Assembly: GCA_037349315.1 (NCBI GenBank)
Contig: JBAIAC010000042.1
Location: 2,728,001-2,792,000 of the forward strand
Length of the DNA stretch: 64,000 bases
Source: Chelydra serpentina
Lineage: Eukaryota; Chordata; Testudines; Chelydridae
Direction of reading: 5' to 3'
Of this stretch, positions 20,070-31,884 are shown one piece after another; the stretch's first letter is position 1, and each line of letters opens with the position of its first letter. The notes under the pieces are model-generated. The model did no database searches. It worked only from the letters and a program-made list of their open reading frames with translations, and was not told the DNA's origin. Made by a program: the position numbers and the translations under genes.

Positions 20070-20637
20070 GGCACAGGGAGGAAATATCCCCCTTGGGGAC
20101 CCTGAAATCAGCCTCTCTAGCCTCAGACGTCCTCGTCTCCATGACCCCGGCGCCTCCGTGGGGGACAATGGATTGTCAAACCATAGAGAAGAAGCAGCAA
20201 TGGAGATGGAGACATCAGGGTTTTCCCACTATGGACTGTGCAGCCTATTTCTCACTGTCTTCCATAGTCAGGAAGACTCTGGGATCTCAGCTCAGGCACT
20301 GAGACACTGGGGAACAGCCCACCAGGATTTAAAAGATGGGTTTCTTTAGCCACCATCATCCTAGTCTCCATTACCTTGGAGGACTCCTGTCTCCCCATTC
20401 TCCTGGCCCCTCCTCTCTCTCACCCCCTGGAAGCTCATCCCTCTCCTTGCCAGCCTTACTAGGGATGGGAAGGGGGCTAGAACCGCTGAAGCTGCAGGAA
20501 GAGCAGAGGGGCCCTGAAGGACAGGGGCAGATGTGGGGGTTGCAGGGAGTCACCGTGGGATGTGGGGCAGAATTGCACTAGTGCAAACCTCAAGAGATCA
20601 ACAATTGTGAGACTGCCCTATTAAGCATGAGTTTTTA
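20070..20637 (+). other. 3' region after the TRIM stop
   Basis: Presumed 3'UTR and flank. No AATAAA is seen before the CR1 insertion that follows; the first good one is near 21317, just beyond the CR1. Confidence 0.4.
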
Positions 20638-21325
20638 ATCATAGAATAATAGAATATCAGGGTTGGAAGGGACCTCAGGAGGTCATCTAATCCAACCCCC
20701 TGCTCAAAACAGGACCAATCCCCAACTAAATCATCCCAGCCAGGGCTTTGTCAAGCCTGACCTTAAAAACCTCTAAGGAAGAAGATTCCACCACCTCGCT
20801 AGGTAACCCATTCCAGTGCTTCACCACCCACCTAGTGAAAAAGTTTTTCCTAACATCCAACCTAAACCTCCCTGACTGCAACTTGAGACCATTACTCCTT
20901 GTTCTGTCAGCTCTGAGAACAGTCTAGATCCATCCTCTTTGGAACCCCCTTTCAGATAGTTGAAAGCAACTATCAAATCCGCTGGACTCTTTCCCATTTA
21001 TCCACATCCTTCTTGTAGTGTGGAGCCCAAAACTGGACACAGTACTCCAGATGAGGCCTCACCAATGCCGAATAGAGGGGAATTATCATGTCCCTCGATC
21101 TGCTGGCAATGCTCCTACTTATACAGCCCAAAATGCCGGTAGTCTTCTTGGCAACAAGGGCACACTGTTGGCTCATATCCAGGTTCTTGTCCACTCTAAC
21201 CCCTAGGTCCTTTTCTGCAGAACTGCTGCCCAGCCACTCGGTCCCTAGTCTGTAGCAGTGCATGGGATTCTTCCGTCCTAAGTGCAGAACGCTGCACTTG
21301 TCCTTGTTGAACCTCATCAGATAAT
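20638..21325 (-). mobile_element. CR1 LINE 3' end (antisense)
   Basis: On the minus strand it encodes the ORF2 C-terminus ([30 protein letters not shown]), then the 3'UTR ending in the CR1 tail (plus strand ATAGAATATCAGGGTTGG). It is 5'-truncated as usual, with an internal deletion near 20980. Confidence 0.88.
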
Positions 21326-22195
21326 AAAACATTGTATGTTTTTAAGTCTGTCTTTTGACTTTTTACCTGCCCTCTCCTTTCCTGCCAGTGGAGAATTTCA
21401 GGTTACAAAGTCAACCTTTAATGGACAGTGCCAGTGCTAGGCCAGTGGGGGCCCTAAACAGGAATATTCCCCCCCACCATATTAAAACAGGCACGTTCTT
21501 ATAATAAAAAGTGAACAGGGAGCCCCCCTGAGCTGCTTGGGGCTCTAAGCAATTGTTTAGCATGTTTATGGCTAGGACCTGCGCTGGTCATTACATCTGA
21601 GTAAATTCCCAAGTTCAGGTAGTACTGCAGTAAAAGAACACATGACATACTCACAAACCGGGATTGACATGTAGATGGGAAGGGTGGAACTGGTGTGGGG
21701 ACGGGGGAGGCAGAATGAATTGCTGGCAGGGACACAGAATTAACTAAATGCGGGGGGGGGGGCGTTTGAGGAGAAGCTAGAAGCCCTGCAGCAGCTGGAA
21801 GTGATTTGTACCAATCTGTGTCACTGGATCTCATTGGGGTCTCCCAGCTACAGCTCCTGCTGCAGGAGCCAAAATCACCTTCCTTTATAGCTAGGGGGGA
21901 GAGTTGGCAACAATCATACATGAGCTGGGCACAGGGGGGGCTTTAATAAAGGTACCATCATCCCCCCAGCACAGAGGCAAAAAACCAGAGACCGATGGAG
22001 CGCGCAGCGTCCTCTCTCTGAGCAGGGACCAGACACAACAGCTACTGAATCAACTCCCCCCACTCCCCTCCCCGCCAGACCCCCAACCCTGGAGAGGTCC
22101 AGTGCAGCCAGGGCTGGATTAAGGCACCGGCAACCTAGGCAAGAGTCTAGGGGCCCAGTTTGCGTGTGTGTGTGAGGGGGCTCAGGGAAGCTCCC
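21326..22195. other. Intergenic between TRIM and the GC-rich block
   Basis: No coding exon recognised. Short homopolymers at 21754-21762. A possible MITE end near 22105 (CCAGGGCTGGATTAAGGC). Confidence 0.4.
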
Positions 22196-22196
22196 C

Positions 22197-22534
22197 TTGT
22201 CTAGACTGGTAGAGGCAGGGGGGCTGCAGCGCGATGCGTTGATCGCTAGGACCCAGGAGCAGCTGGGAGGAGGCTCTGGGGGGAGCGATCGGTGGGGACG
22301 GTCCCGGCAGCAGGAAGCGACTCGCAGCCGCTGCGGTGACTCCGGCTCCAGGCTCCTGGCGAGATCCCCGAGCCCCGGCGGCTGGTGCGGGGAGCCCGGA
22401 GCCCGGGCTGCAGCCGGGAGAGGGGAATCTCCAGCCGGGCCCTTCCCGCTGCTCCCCAGGAGCCTCTCCCCGGGCAGAGCCCCCAGCCCGGCCAGGGCCC
22501 GGCCTCTGCCCCGGGGGACCCCGCTCGGAGGAAG
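22197..22534 (+). promoter_or_regulatory. CpG-rich first exon/promoter block, zinc-finger unit A (or orphan)
   Basis: It closely matches 44880-45182 and 56040-56354, including TGATCGCTAGGACCCAGGAG, the GAAGCGACTCGCAGCCGC phrase and a donor AAG|GTGAGA. In units B and C this block precedes a zinc-finger gene by a few kilobases. Here the next homologous segment is 9.3 kb away with an inverted duplicon between, so it may belong to A or to a lost gene. No long ORF with protein-like composition. Confidence 0.6.
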
Positions 22535-24209
22535 GTGAGAGAGACCCGCCCCCCCCCCCCGTCACCCCGGGCTGCAGGGGGAGGGTTTGGCCCCAGGCTG
22601 CTCCCAGCGGAGCTGGCTGCGATTCCCTGCCCCGGGCCGGGAAAGCTGCCGCCGGCCCCCGGTGTGTGCGGGGCGGGGGGAGCCAGCCCGGGCCGGGGGC
22701 TGGGACAGACACACCTGGGAGGAGGATGGGGGGCAGGCGGAGGTGGGAACCGGGGGGGCAGGCGGGGGATGGGAACCGGGGTCACCCGCTGCCCCCCCCT
22801 CCCCATCTGGTGCTTTGTGTTCCCAGCCCTTGGCCGCGCTGGTGGGAACTGAGGCTGCTGCTCAGTGAGATCTGCTGGCACCGCCCTGCCCGCAGCCTCC
22901 CCCCCCCCCCGTTGGGCTGACACGCTGTTCCTGGGGGGCCGAATCTGGGCAGGGGCCAAACTGACTGCACGGGGGGGGGGGCACAACAGCTTGGGGGCAG
23001 GGGGGGAGAGGGGCCCAGGGGCCAAATCAAGGAGCCGGGTACAGACACTGCCAGACAAGGCGGAGGGGGAACTCCAGTAATGGGGGGAGGGGGGGCAGAG
23101 GGGATAAAAGTCCCCCCAGATGGGATGAGTCAGCTGCAGTGATTGCAAAGGGGAGGGGGGCAGAGGGTCTTTTCCTGCCCCCCTTTGCAGGATTTTAGCT
23201 CCTGTTTCCCAGGGCTGTGTCCTTCAAGGCCCAGGCACACCCCAGTGCCTGACAGGGCCCTCTCCCCTCCTCTGTGGGGTGTATCCTAGGCAGATTGACT
23301 CTCCCCGGACAAGAGGCAGGGGACTGGGGAATGACAGAGGGGATTGGCCCCACAGATGATGGATTATCCCCGCTGAGCTAGAGAAAAGCCTGAACCCCCC
23401 CTTCCCCTCCCCCCCCCAATTTTGCAGTCTGGGCTCAGTGTTGCAGAAATAACACTGCAAAGAGCCTTCCAAGATGGCCTCCGACTCTTTAAAGACCCTG
23501 TTTAATGGATAGTCAAGACAAAGGGCTGGGAGCGGGGAGAGACATTGAGAAACTCAATTCTGCTTTATTATTTTGAAGGAAGAAAGAAAAGCTAACCCCG
23601 CCCCCCGTTCTCCAACCCAGTGCTCAGAGCCCAGCTGGTCCCGGTTCCTGCAGGCCCCAGCCTGGGGTGACCAAATGTCCCGATTTTATAGGGACAGTCC
23701 CGATATTCGGGGCTTTTCTTATGTAGATGCCTATTACCCTCCACCCCTGTCCTGATTTTTCACACTTTCTATTTGGTCACCCTACACCAGTTTAAGGCTG
23801 GCAGAAAAAACGCTGCTAATCCACGCAAGATACCGGGATCTTGTCACAAAAGCAGGCACAGAAAACCCAGGGAGCTCGGGTGAACGGGAGCCAGAGAGGA
23901 GGGTGACTTTAGGATCTGCAGTTCCTGTCCCAGCTCAGCTTTGATTCCCCTGGGGGACATCCCTGGCACAGTCCCCATTGTCCCCAGCCAAGGCTGTGGC
24001 CCCCAGGGAAGGTGAGCCACTGGGCTGTGTCAGGCTCCTCGTCTTCCTCTGGACTCAGCGATCCAGGTCAATCTGGCGTCAGGGCTGGGTAGGCCTGTAG
24101 ACATCTCTACCTTCTGTCTCAGTCCCCCTCCCCCTCGCCTTCCCCCCGCCCCGCCCCCCCCCCCCCAAGTCCACTGATGGTGTCATCCATAGCCCTTTAT
24201 AATGTAAGG
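22535..24209. other. GC-rich intron-like stretch
   Basis: G/C homopolymers (22549-22560, 22900-22910, 22971-22980, 24147-24166). 23663-23787 is a copy of the GGTGACC MITE family. No coding exon supported; the long open frames are compositional. Confidence 0.4.
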
Positions 24210-24610
24210 CAGAGGCTCTCAACCTTTCCCAACCACTGTACCCCTGGCAGGAGTCTGATTTGTCTTGCCTACCCCCAGGTTGATAACGACTTGCTTACAA
24301 AATCAGACACAAAAATACAAAAGTGTCACAGCCACTATTACTGAAAAATTGCTGCCTTTCTCATTTTTACCATATAATTATAAAATAAATCAACTGGAAT
24401 ATAAATATTGTTCTTACATTTCAGTGTATAGTCTATAGAGCAGTATAAACAAGTCATGGTCTGTCTGAAATTTTAGTTTGTACTGACTTCGCTAGTGCTT
24501 TTTATGGAGCCTGTTGTAAGACTAGGGAAATATCTAGATGAGTTGATGTAGCCCCTGCAAGACATCTGTGTACCCCCGGGGGTACATGTACCCCTGGTTG
24601 AGAACCACTG
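24210..24610. mobile_element. hAT/Charlie-type MITE, 401 bp
   Basis: Termini CAGAGGCTCTCAACC and GGTTGAGAACCACTG. Target duplication ATGTAAGG (24202-24209) versus ATTTAAGG (24611-24618), 7/8. Non-coding, AT-rich middle. Confidence 0.85.
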
Positions 24611-24639
24611 ATTTAAGGAGGGCTTCTCCCGACATTCAC

Positions 24640-26130
24640 ACGATTTTTCCAGTCTCTCATTATTTGGCTGTTATTGATGAAAGTTTTAGCATCATCACAG
24701 AGAAAGAAAACTAAACTAGCATCCTTCCCATCACCAGACATTCTGCACATGGGAGAAAGAAGCCCACAACTGCTTTTACCAATAGATGGCAACTAGGATT
24801 TATCCTCAGAATGATCACCCCGTGTGTGGGATTCATTAAGTTCCCTCTCCAGGTCCCCTTTCGTTCCCGGCCCTCGAGAGTCTGATTTAGGATCCAAGAA
24901 ATCAGAGCATGGTGCCTAAGCGTGGCGAGCGGAGAACACTGTGGAATACGAACAGTCTGGGAGGGGGAGGGATGGAATGGTGAGAGGATGACCGCTCCAA
25001 CACTGGGACAGACACTGTGGTGTCGAAGGCAGACCCTGATGCTGAGGCGGAAGGAAGGAATCCCTCGGATTCACCCCCATCACACTCAAATAAACCAGAG
25101 GTTGAAATAGCACCTTTTGCTCTCCCTGCTTCAGCTCTTTTAGACTCTGTTTTATTCTGTTTTTACAAACGAGACTGGGCAGAGAAAATAAATGTTCTTC
25201 AGCACAACCGCAGCTCAACGGGACAATAATCAGGGATGAGACAATCTACCCCAAAGGGGAAACTTAGCGGCTCTAACATTCACTCTGCTAAAGGGAGTGG
25301 CAGGGACAGCAGGCTAAATGAGATGCTCAGGGTTGATCTGGACTAGGAAAAGGGGTGGAGGTTCAGTCCGGGTCAGGGGGAAATGTACGAGTTAACCCAA
25401 CCGCTTTTCACAGTCGGGACAAACCCAGTTTCCTGCTGAAGCAGGGGTAGGATCCCCGGGCCTCTCACAAAAGGCCCTGTGGGATCAGTCCCTCTCAGTG
25501 GTGCTGTCTGGATGCAGAGAGACAGGGAGAAAGGACAGAGGGGGTGAGTGATGAGTCTTATCTGTGATCCCCAAATGTTGAATAGCCCCCGAACCCTGCT
25601 CCTGCTGATTCCCAGCTCCCCCTGCCCCAACCATTCAATCCCGCAGTTCTCTGCCCAACATCTGTCCCTCCTGATCCCTTAGCATTTAATCCCTCAGAGC
25701 CCAGCGCCCTGGGGGATTTGGGGAGGGGAGGAGTTATCAGCCCCCAGGGACACTCCCCCTGCAGGGAACAGCTCCAGGTCAGGGGGGGAGTCCAGCCCGG
25801 GGGCTGGTGGAAGATGGAAGAGGGGTGGGAACAGGGGTCTAGAGTGAAGGTGGGGCCTGGCACAAGTGTCCTCCTCATCTCCATGGCAGGGGGATCCCAG
25901 TGGGGAGGGGGGGGACTTCAGTCAGGCAGAGGGAGTATGTGGAGGAGTTTCTCTCCTTTCCCCCCGCCTATGGCCCATCAGCTCTGCAGCCAGGGCTGCA
26001 GCAGGGAGGAGGGGCTGATGGGGGCTTCTCCTCCTCTTCCTGGGGTTGGAAACGGGACCCCAGCACAGTGGTCCTTGGAGTTAATGCCCTATTTGGTTGC
26101 ACAGGGCAGTTCTGCCCTCTGTGGTCTTAG
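24640..26130 (-). repeat. Inverted copy of the zinc-finger 3' flank duplicon
   Basis: Its reverse complement aligns by eye to 37100-39500 and to 62440-64000. For example, the sequence around CAGCACCACTGAGAGGG and the CCATCTATTGGTAAAA phrase recur in order. The LTR-like insertion of the A copy is absent. No finger ORF accompanies it. Confidence 0.75.
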
Positions 26131-27064
26131 TCTCTCTGTAGACTCAGGCAGATCTTGCTGCACCAGTTATGGTTGGGTCTCAGTTTCAAGTTTTCCTCTG
26201 CAAACGTGGGGGCTAGAAACGTACTCCAAGGTGGCTTTATGTGATTAGTTATTTTATTTATGAAAAGCAAAGTGCTGATCTAATCAGGTGACTCCAGGAG
26301 ATGGGGCCTTATTGTCTTCTCTACTTTTCCGATTCCCTGAATTTGATTCCTTTTCTTGAAATCTGCTGCAGATAAAGTTTCACTCCTTTCAATTATTTTA
26401 AAATGTTATTTTTATTCCTCTAAGTACTTTGTCATTAACATTGTGCAAGTGGATGTTATTGTGCTATTTAATTTATATTTTTAATAGCAAATAATCATGG
26501 GAAATATTAATAGTTGCTAGTAGCTTCAGCAAAGAGATTTCACAGTGTTTCTAATGTAACATTTCCTGTTTGTATTGCAATCTTGTAACTGGCAGTTTTC
26601 AGTTCGAAATTTTTGTTCTTTTTTTCTGTTTTTGATAACGTTCATTCTTTGGGATCTTTTGAGTTCAAGGCAGACTGATTTCCTGGGTTGGTGTCAAAAC
26701 TGCTTCAGTTTTCTTTGATCCACCAATGGGGATTGCCTCTATCCACTGTTATTTTCCAGTGGGCTTTTTCACACGTCACCATGTCACTTGGTTCTCCAAT
26801 GTTCTCCGATGTTCACCAAAGGCCAGAATTTTAAAAGTTGACAGCCCCTCAGTCCTTTTAAAATTCTCAAAAGGGGCCAAAATCCTCTTAAAAATCTGCC
26901 CCTTCGGGCATCTGTATAAAATCCTTCTCCAAAGGAAATTTCCACTATATTTTTTTTTACTAAACATACAACCCCAAGATGGATTAAGAATCACAAGGAC
27001 TGAAAACTCACGAGTTATACCCCCAAAAGTAATGAAATTTAAATAAATAAATAAATGCATTTTT
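26131..27064. other. Intergenic, nothing recognised
   Basis: AT-rich sequence without supported exons or clear repeats. Confidence 0.4.
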
Positions 27065-27068
27065 CCCA

Positions 27069-27238
27069 GGGGAGGAAGAAATAGCTCAGTGGTTTGAGCA
27101 TTAGCCTGGTAAACCCAGGGTTGTGAGTTCAATCCTTGAGGGGGCCATTTAGGGATCTGGGGCAAAAATTGGGGATTGGTCCTGCTTTGAGCAGGGGGTT
27201 GAACTAGATGATCTTCCAACCCTGATATTCTATGATTT
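27069..27238 (+). mobile_element. tRNA-derived SINE with CR1-like tail
   Basis: The head has ATAGCTCAGTGG (A box) and GAGTTCAATCC (B box). The body has GGGATCTGGGGCAAAAATTG, and the tail CCAACCCTGATATTCTATGA is the CR1 3' end. This is the layout of the tortoise Pol III SINE, mobilised by CR1. Confidence 0.9.
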
Positions 27239-28604
27239 TTCATTCTTTTTGTTTGCCTGTCCGTTTCTGCGCCTTTAGGGTGCATTCATACTTTTGCTGT
27301 TAGTTCTCCCAAAGGATCCATGTATCTAAAATGGTTGTACAATCCTGTAACATTCAATGCTATTTTGCATTACCATTAACATGTGTTTTCTCCCCTTTTG
27401 TAACTGAAAATTTCTGTGCGTAATCCCCTATCCTGCACACACTGAAGTACATGCTTTACTCTTCTATGATGTCATTTATTGCAGATATAGATGGCAATTT
27501 TTCTAGTGATTTCTTTATACTTCCAATAGTCTGTTTTAATTTCATAGCCTTGTACGTGTGCTGCCTAGTTTGTTATGATACGTTTCAGGGATGTTCTTCA
27601 TTTTGACAAGTTTACTGATTTGTACTGCCTATATCAAAGTTTTTTTTGACGTTTTAAAGAAATTATCCTGTTTCTCCTCAGGTGCGGGGGAATAGTGCTG
27701 ACCTCACTTAGTTTGCCTTTTGGTGAAACCAAAGTGCCTTGCCTCCATTATGTTTTTGCAATGGGATAGCTAATGCATAATAGTTAAAAACATCTATTGT
27801 CTTAGCACTGCAGATACAGTGACTATAATGTTGACTCTGACGTTAAATGGGTTTGCGGGCTGAAAACTCTGATACTGATTGTGTGGCTACTACTCCTGCT
27901 CCTTTGACAGGGGTTGCATCTGAATGTCGGCGCCCGTTTGTGTGGGTGTCCTGGAAAATCAGTTAAAGCATTTAAAACTAAAGGAATTAGTGGGGGATTC
28001 CCCCCCTCCCAATTTCCCTTATTCCCTTCCTTTTACTTATTCATGGCTTGTCTACATGGTGTGACACTACAGGTGTGAAGTTAATGCAAATAACTTACAG
28101 ATGTTCTCATTCAGAAGTAAGGTGGCCTTAATTTTGATTGTGACAGTCAGGGCAACCACAGAAGATTGCAGGCATCCTTCCCCCAAATACTATTAATTAT
28201 CAGGCCTTTCACCAGTCTTGAACATTCTTAAATTTTGTATAATCCAGGTGTAATTCACATTCAATTTTTCAAATCCAAAGAGAAGGAGCGAAGCAGTGGG
28301 GCACTCATCTCATCTTCTCTGAGTGGTGCACTTTGTAGAAAAGCCATTAGGATATTTCATGGGTCTCAGTTTTGGCCTGACAAAATTTCATTAAATGTGG
28401 GTTCAGGTTGAAATTCAAGGTGATCTCGCTCCTCCTCTCACTCCTGCAAAGGATAGGACATCTTTCATGAGCAGGAGAATGGAGGCCGGATAGATCCTGC
28501 TGTGCACACAGAGGGTGTTGGCCTGACTGTACAGTAATCCCCTTTATAAGCAACATAGACAAAGTGGGGGCACTCTTGTCCCATGGGAATGAACCAATTG
28601 ATCC
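27239..28604. other. Intergenic, nothing recognised
   Basis: About 1.4 kb of AT-rich sequence with no supported exon or identified repeat. Confidence 0.4.
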
Positions 28605-28619
28605 ACATATTACTTACAA

Positions 28620-29091
28620 AACGAAAATAAGAAAGAAAAACTTGTAGCACCTTAGAGACTAACAAATGTATTTCAGCATAAGCTTTCGTGGGTTAATACC
28701 CACTTCATCGGATGCATGGAATGAAATAGACAGTAGACAGATATGTATACAGTCAGAGAAACATGATAAGGTCGAGGTGCATAGACCAACCTTAAGAGGC
28801 TAATTAGTTGAGAGGAACCATAACCGCAGGGGAAGAAAAACCTTTGAAGTGATAAACAAGATGGTCAACTAATTAGCCTCTTAAGGTTGGTCTATGCACC
28901 TCGACCTTATCATGTTTCTCTGACTGTATAAATATCTGTCTACTGTCTATTTCATTCCATGCATCCGATGAAGTGGGTATTAACCCACGAAAGCTTATGC
29001 TGAAATAAATTTGTTAGTCTCTAAGGTGCTACAAGTTTTTCTTTCTTATTTTCGTTTTGCTGACACAGACTAACACGGCTTCTACACTGAA
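28620..29091. mobile_element. Long palindromic (foldback) element, 472 bp, 15-bp target duplication
   Basis: Arms of about 195 bp (28617-28811 and 28865-29059) are near-perfect inverted repeats around a 53-bp loop. After the right arm comes CTGACACAGACTAACACGG and more. A 15-bp direct repeat ACATATTACTTACAA flanks it (28605-28619 and 29092-29106). Such a long duplication is typical of retroposition rather than of cut-and-paste elements. Other copies: 4783, 42240, 46672 and 54437. Confidence 0.85.
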
Positions 29092-29106
29092 ACATATTAC
29101 TTACAA

Positions 29107-29699
29107 GTCTGTTACCCCTCTTACACTATGATGGTCAGATTAGTGAGCCCATGACTGCGATGTTCACCAAGGTGTGAGGACGCACCTTGCCAGGTGTAGC
29201 AGAAGTATTTTCAGCTCAGATCAAACGTGATGTGTCTCAGCACATGTGAAGAGCACGGGGCTAATCTGGCTCAGAAGCATCCAAAAATAGGGTGCGGCTG
29301 CAGTGACTAGACATGCTCTGTGCTTGTTTCTGAAGCAGTGTCAGATGTTTTCATTGTAGGCAAACCTACCTGGCGTGGGCACTCCCTGTTTTTTCACCTG
29401 ATAAGGGAGGCAATCAGAGGTTAAGGCAAGGGGTGGGGAAATGTTCTAAATATGTCTGCTTCGAACAGCCCTGGGATATCAGGGACTGCTCAGTGCAGGA
29501 GCATGCACATGGCTGCTGGGTGGGATGGGTTTGCTGACAGCGCTGAGCAGTGTTTTGAGAGGAAGGAGACACCGCTATTATTCAGATCTGATGAACCCAG
29601 CACCTCTATTTTTAAGGTAGAATTTCACTAGGGAGCCTTAGTTTCTACTGCCTCTGAGCATGAGCCCTGCTGCCTTCCTGTGGGCGGCTGGATACCTGT
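29107..29699. other. Intergenic, nothing recognised
   Basis: No exon or repeat family recognised. Confidence 0.4.
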
Positions 29700-30098
29700 T
29701 GTGACACAGCGAGGAGGGGGAAGTGTTGACCTGGTAATGTTGCCGGGGAGTGTCATTGTGGATGGGATACCTGAGAGCCTGTAACCTGAGCCAGGAGGGG
29801 GACAAAAATCTAGACAAAGGAGGAGGAGGGGCTGGAGAGTTTAGGTTTTAGAGTTTGGGGTTGGCTGGGGAAGAGGGGAGAGCCCCAGAGAAGGGGGTCT
29901 AAGCTCTCCACACACACACACACACACCCCAGAAGGACCTGACTAAGGGGTCCTGTTTATGCCTACAAGCTCTGAGTTGGATTGTGTTCCTCTCAACTCT
30001 AATAAACCTTCTGTTCTACTGGCTGGCTGAGACTCACGGTGAATGTGAACTGCAGGAAGCATGGGTACAGGGTCCTGACCCCCCCACGCGTCGTGACA
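29700..30098 (+). mobile_element. Probable solo LTR of an endogenous retrovirus, 399 bp
   Basis: It begins TGTGACAC and ends GTGACA (TG...CA), contains an AATAAA at about 30000 followed by a GGCTGAGACT-like stretch, and is flanked by CCTGT and CTTGT (4/5 match). A CA microsatellite lies at 29911-29926. No viral genes are present. Confidence 0.6.
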
Positions 30099-30103
30099 CT
30101 TGT

Positions 30104-30623
30104 CTCCCGCCTAAGCCCTAGAGTGATTCAGGAACAAGGGAGAGGACAGGCAGGTGAATGTGGCTCTTGCCTTAAGGGCACAATCCGATAAGTGTGCTCA
30201 GAGGCCCTCTGGCTGGATCGGGTCCCATTCAAAATCTGGCTGGAAAAGGAGGCCATGGTGTTGCGATCCAACTTCTAGCCCAGTGGTTAACGTATTTGCC
30301 TGGGATGTGAGAGACCCAGGTTCAATTCTTTCCTCAGGGAGGGAGGGTTTGAGTGGGGGTCTCTGACATCTCAGGCGAGTGTGGTAACCATTGGGTTAAA
30401 AGTGATGAGGTGGCACCCTTCTCCTCTGGCTGTTTTGTGCAGTGTGAGGCGCCTGCCTAGCTCATTCTCACGAGGAACAGCTTAGGCACGTGAGCCGCCG
30501 GACTCCAGGAGCGGGGTTCCCATTCCTCGATCGCTAGGCACCTCCCTGCAGCAGGGACGCCAAACTCCATGAGATGGGCCGGGTTTAGGACACAGCCCTG
30601 TGGTCGGCATCTCGAGTTGGTTA
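30104..30623. other. Intergenic, nothing recognised
   Basis: A tRNA-like phrase near 30283-30325 (CCAGTGGTTAACG and GGTTCAATTC) may be an old SINE fragment; otherwise nothing. Confidence 0.35.
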
Positions 30624-30631
30624 GCTTAGGC

Positions 30632-30859
30632 CAGTGGTCCCCAATCTGTGGGGCCAGCCCTGCAGCGGACAGGGAGGGAGCGCCAACCGTGGCTCCCGCC
30701 CCTGACCCAGACCCATCCCCGGCTGCGGCCCCAGCCTCAGCTCCCTTACCCCTGTCCTGGATCCCGCTCCCCAGGAACCACATCCCGGCTCCCGGGAGGG
30801 TTGGGGCCCAGACAGGAGTAAGGAGGGGGACATGACCCTGAAAAGTTTTGGGACCACTG
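30632..30859. mobile_element. hAT-type MITE, 228 bp
   Basis: Termini CAGTGGTCCCCAATC and TTTTGGGACCACTG. Target duplication GCTTAGGC versus ACTTAGGC (7/8). Confidence 0.8.
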
Positions 30860-31056
30860 ACTTAGGCAACTCCTGGCTGGCTTTTTCGGATGCCATTCTA
30901 AGGCGCCCATCTCTCCCTATTCACTGTATAGGGAGCCTAGGCACCTAACTCCACTTTGTGGATCGCAGTGATGTTCCTGTGACTTTCTAGCTGTCTAACA
31001 GTTAGGTGTTGCGACACTCAACATCACAACACCTCAGTCCCTTCGTGAGTCTAGCC

Positions 31057-31405
31057 CAGGGGTCTCAAGCACACAGTCCGTGGGCTGCATGTGGCCCAAG
31101 GCGTTATTTGCCACTTAGCGCTTTCCCGGAGGGAGAGAGGAGGAGCCGGGAGCCGCACGCTCAGGGGAGGAGGCGGGGCAGGGGTGGGGATTTGAAGAAG
31201 AGTTTGGAATAGGGGCAGGGAGGGAGCGGAGTTGGGGTGTGGACTTTGGGGAAGGGGTTGGAATGGGGGCGGGGCCTCATGGAAGGGGTGGAGTGGGGAC
31301 GGGAGCTTTTATATTTTTATATGAAAAGGTGTCAGTGATGCGGCCCTCGGGCCAATGTACTAGTCCTCATGTGGCCCTCCTGGTGATTTGAGTTTGAGAT
31401 CCCTG
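31057..31405. mobile_element. hAT-type MITE, 349 bp
   Basis: Termini CAGGGGTCTCAAGC and GTTTGAGATCCCTG. Target duplication GTCTAGCC versus GTCTAGGC (7/8). The interior includes GGGCTGCATGTGGCCC. Confidence 0.8.
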
Positions 31406-31884
31406 GTCTAGGCCAAAGGCCTGTCCCTCACTGCTGAGAGAGCTGGTTTTTGTTCTTTGCTTTGGGGTAACTAAGGAGCAGGCGCGATGCTGAGGTAAAA
31501 ACACAGTGAGGAAAAGGCCTGAGAAAATAGCTGGGAAATAAGATCAGAGAGGAACGTGTTAACATACATGTGCCAAAGTACAGACCTGCAGATATGTGTA
31601 ACAGTGACAGTGGTGGGGATAAGTCAGTCTAAGGGACAAAGACAGATTTTCTGCCTAATGGCTTCTGGTTACAAGGTATTCCTAAGTATTCCAAAGACTG
31701 TCTGGAATGCGTGACACCATTCACAGTGTTTTGTGTGCATTCAATGTTTGTTCACTGTAGAACGTCTGTGACCTGTCTGACAATGGAAAGAGACTGATGG
31801 AGAAATAACGCTTCCCCCCCTCTCCCCCCCCCCGTGCCCCCCCCACCACCACCACCTTTCCTTCTGGCTTTTACACAGCAGAGC
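31406..31884. other. Intergenic or intronic, nothing recognised
   Basis: C-run at 31814-31832; no coding or repeat assignment. Confidence 0.35.

Noticed and set aside
22246..23148. 300-codon minus-strand open frame
   Set aside because: GC-rich compositional frame over the promoter-like block; no domain, and not preserved as protein in the paralogous blocks.
29700..30098. A full endogenous retrovirus
   Set aside because: Only one LTR-like unit is seen and no gag, pol or env sequence lies nearby; called as a probable solo LTR.
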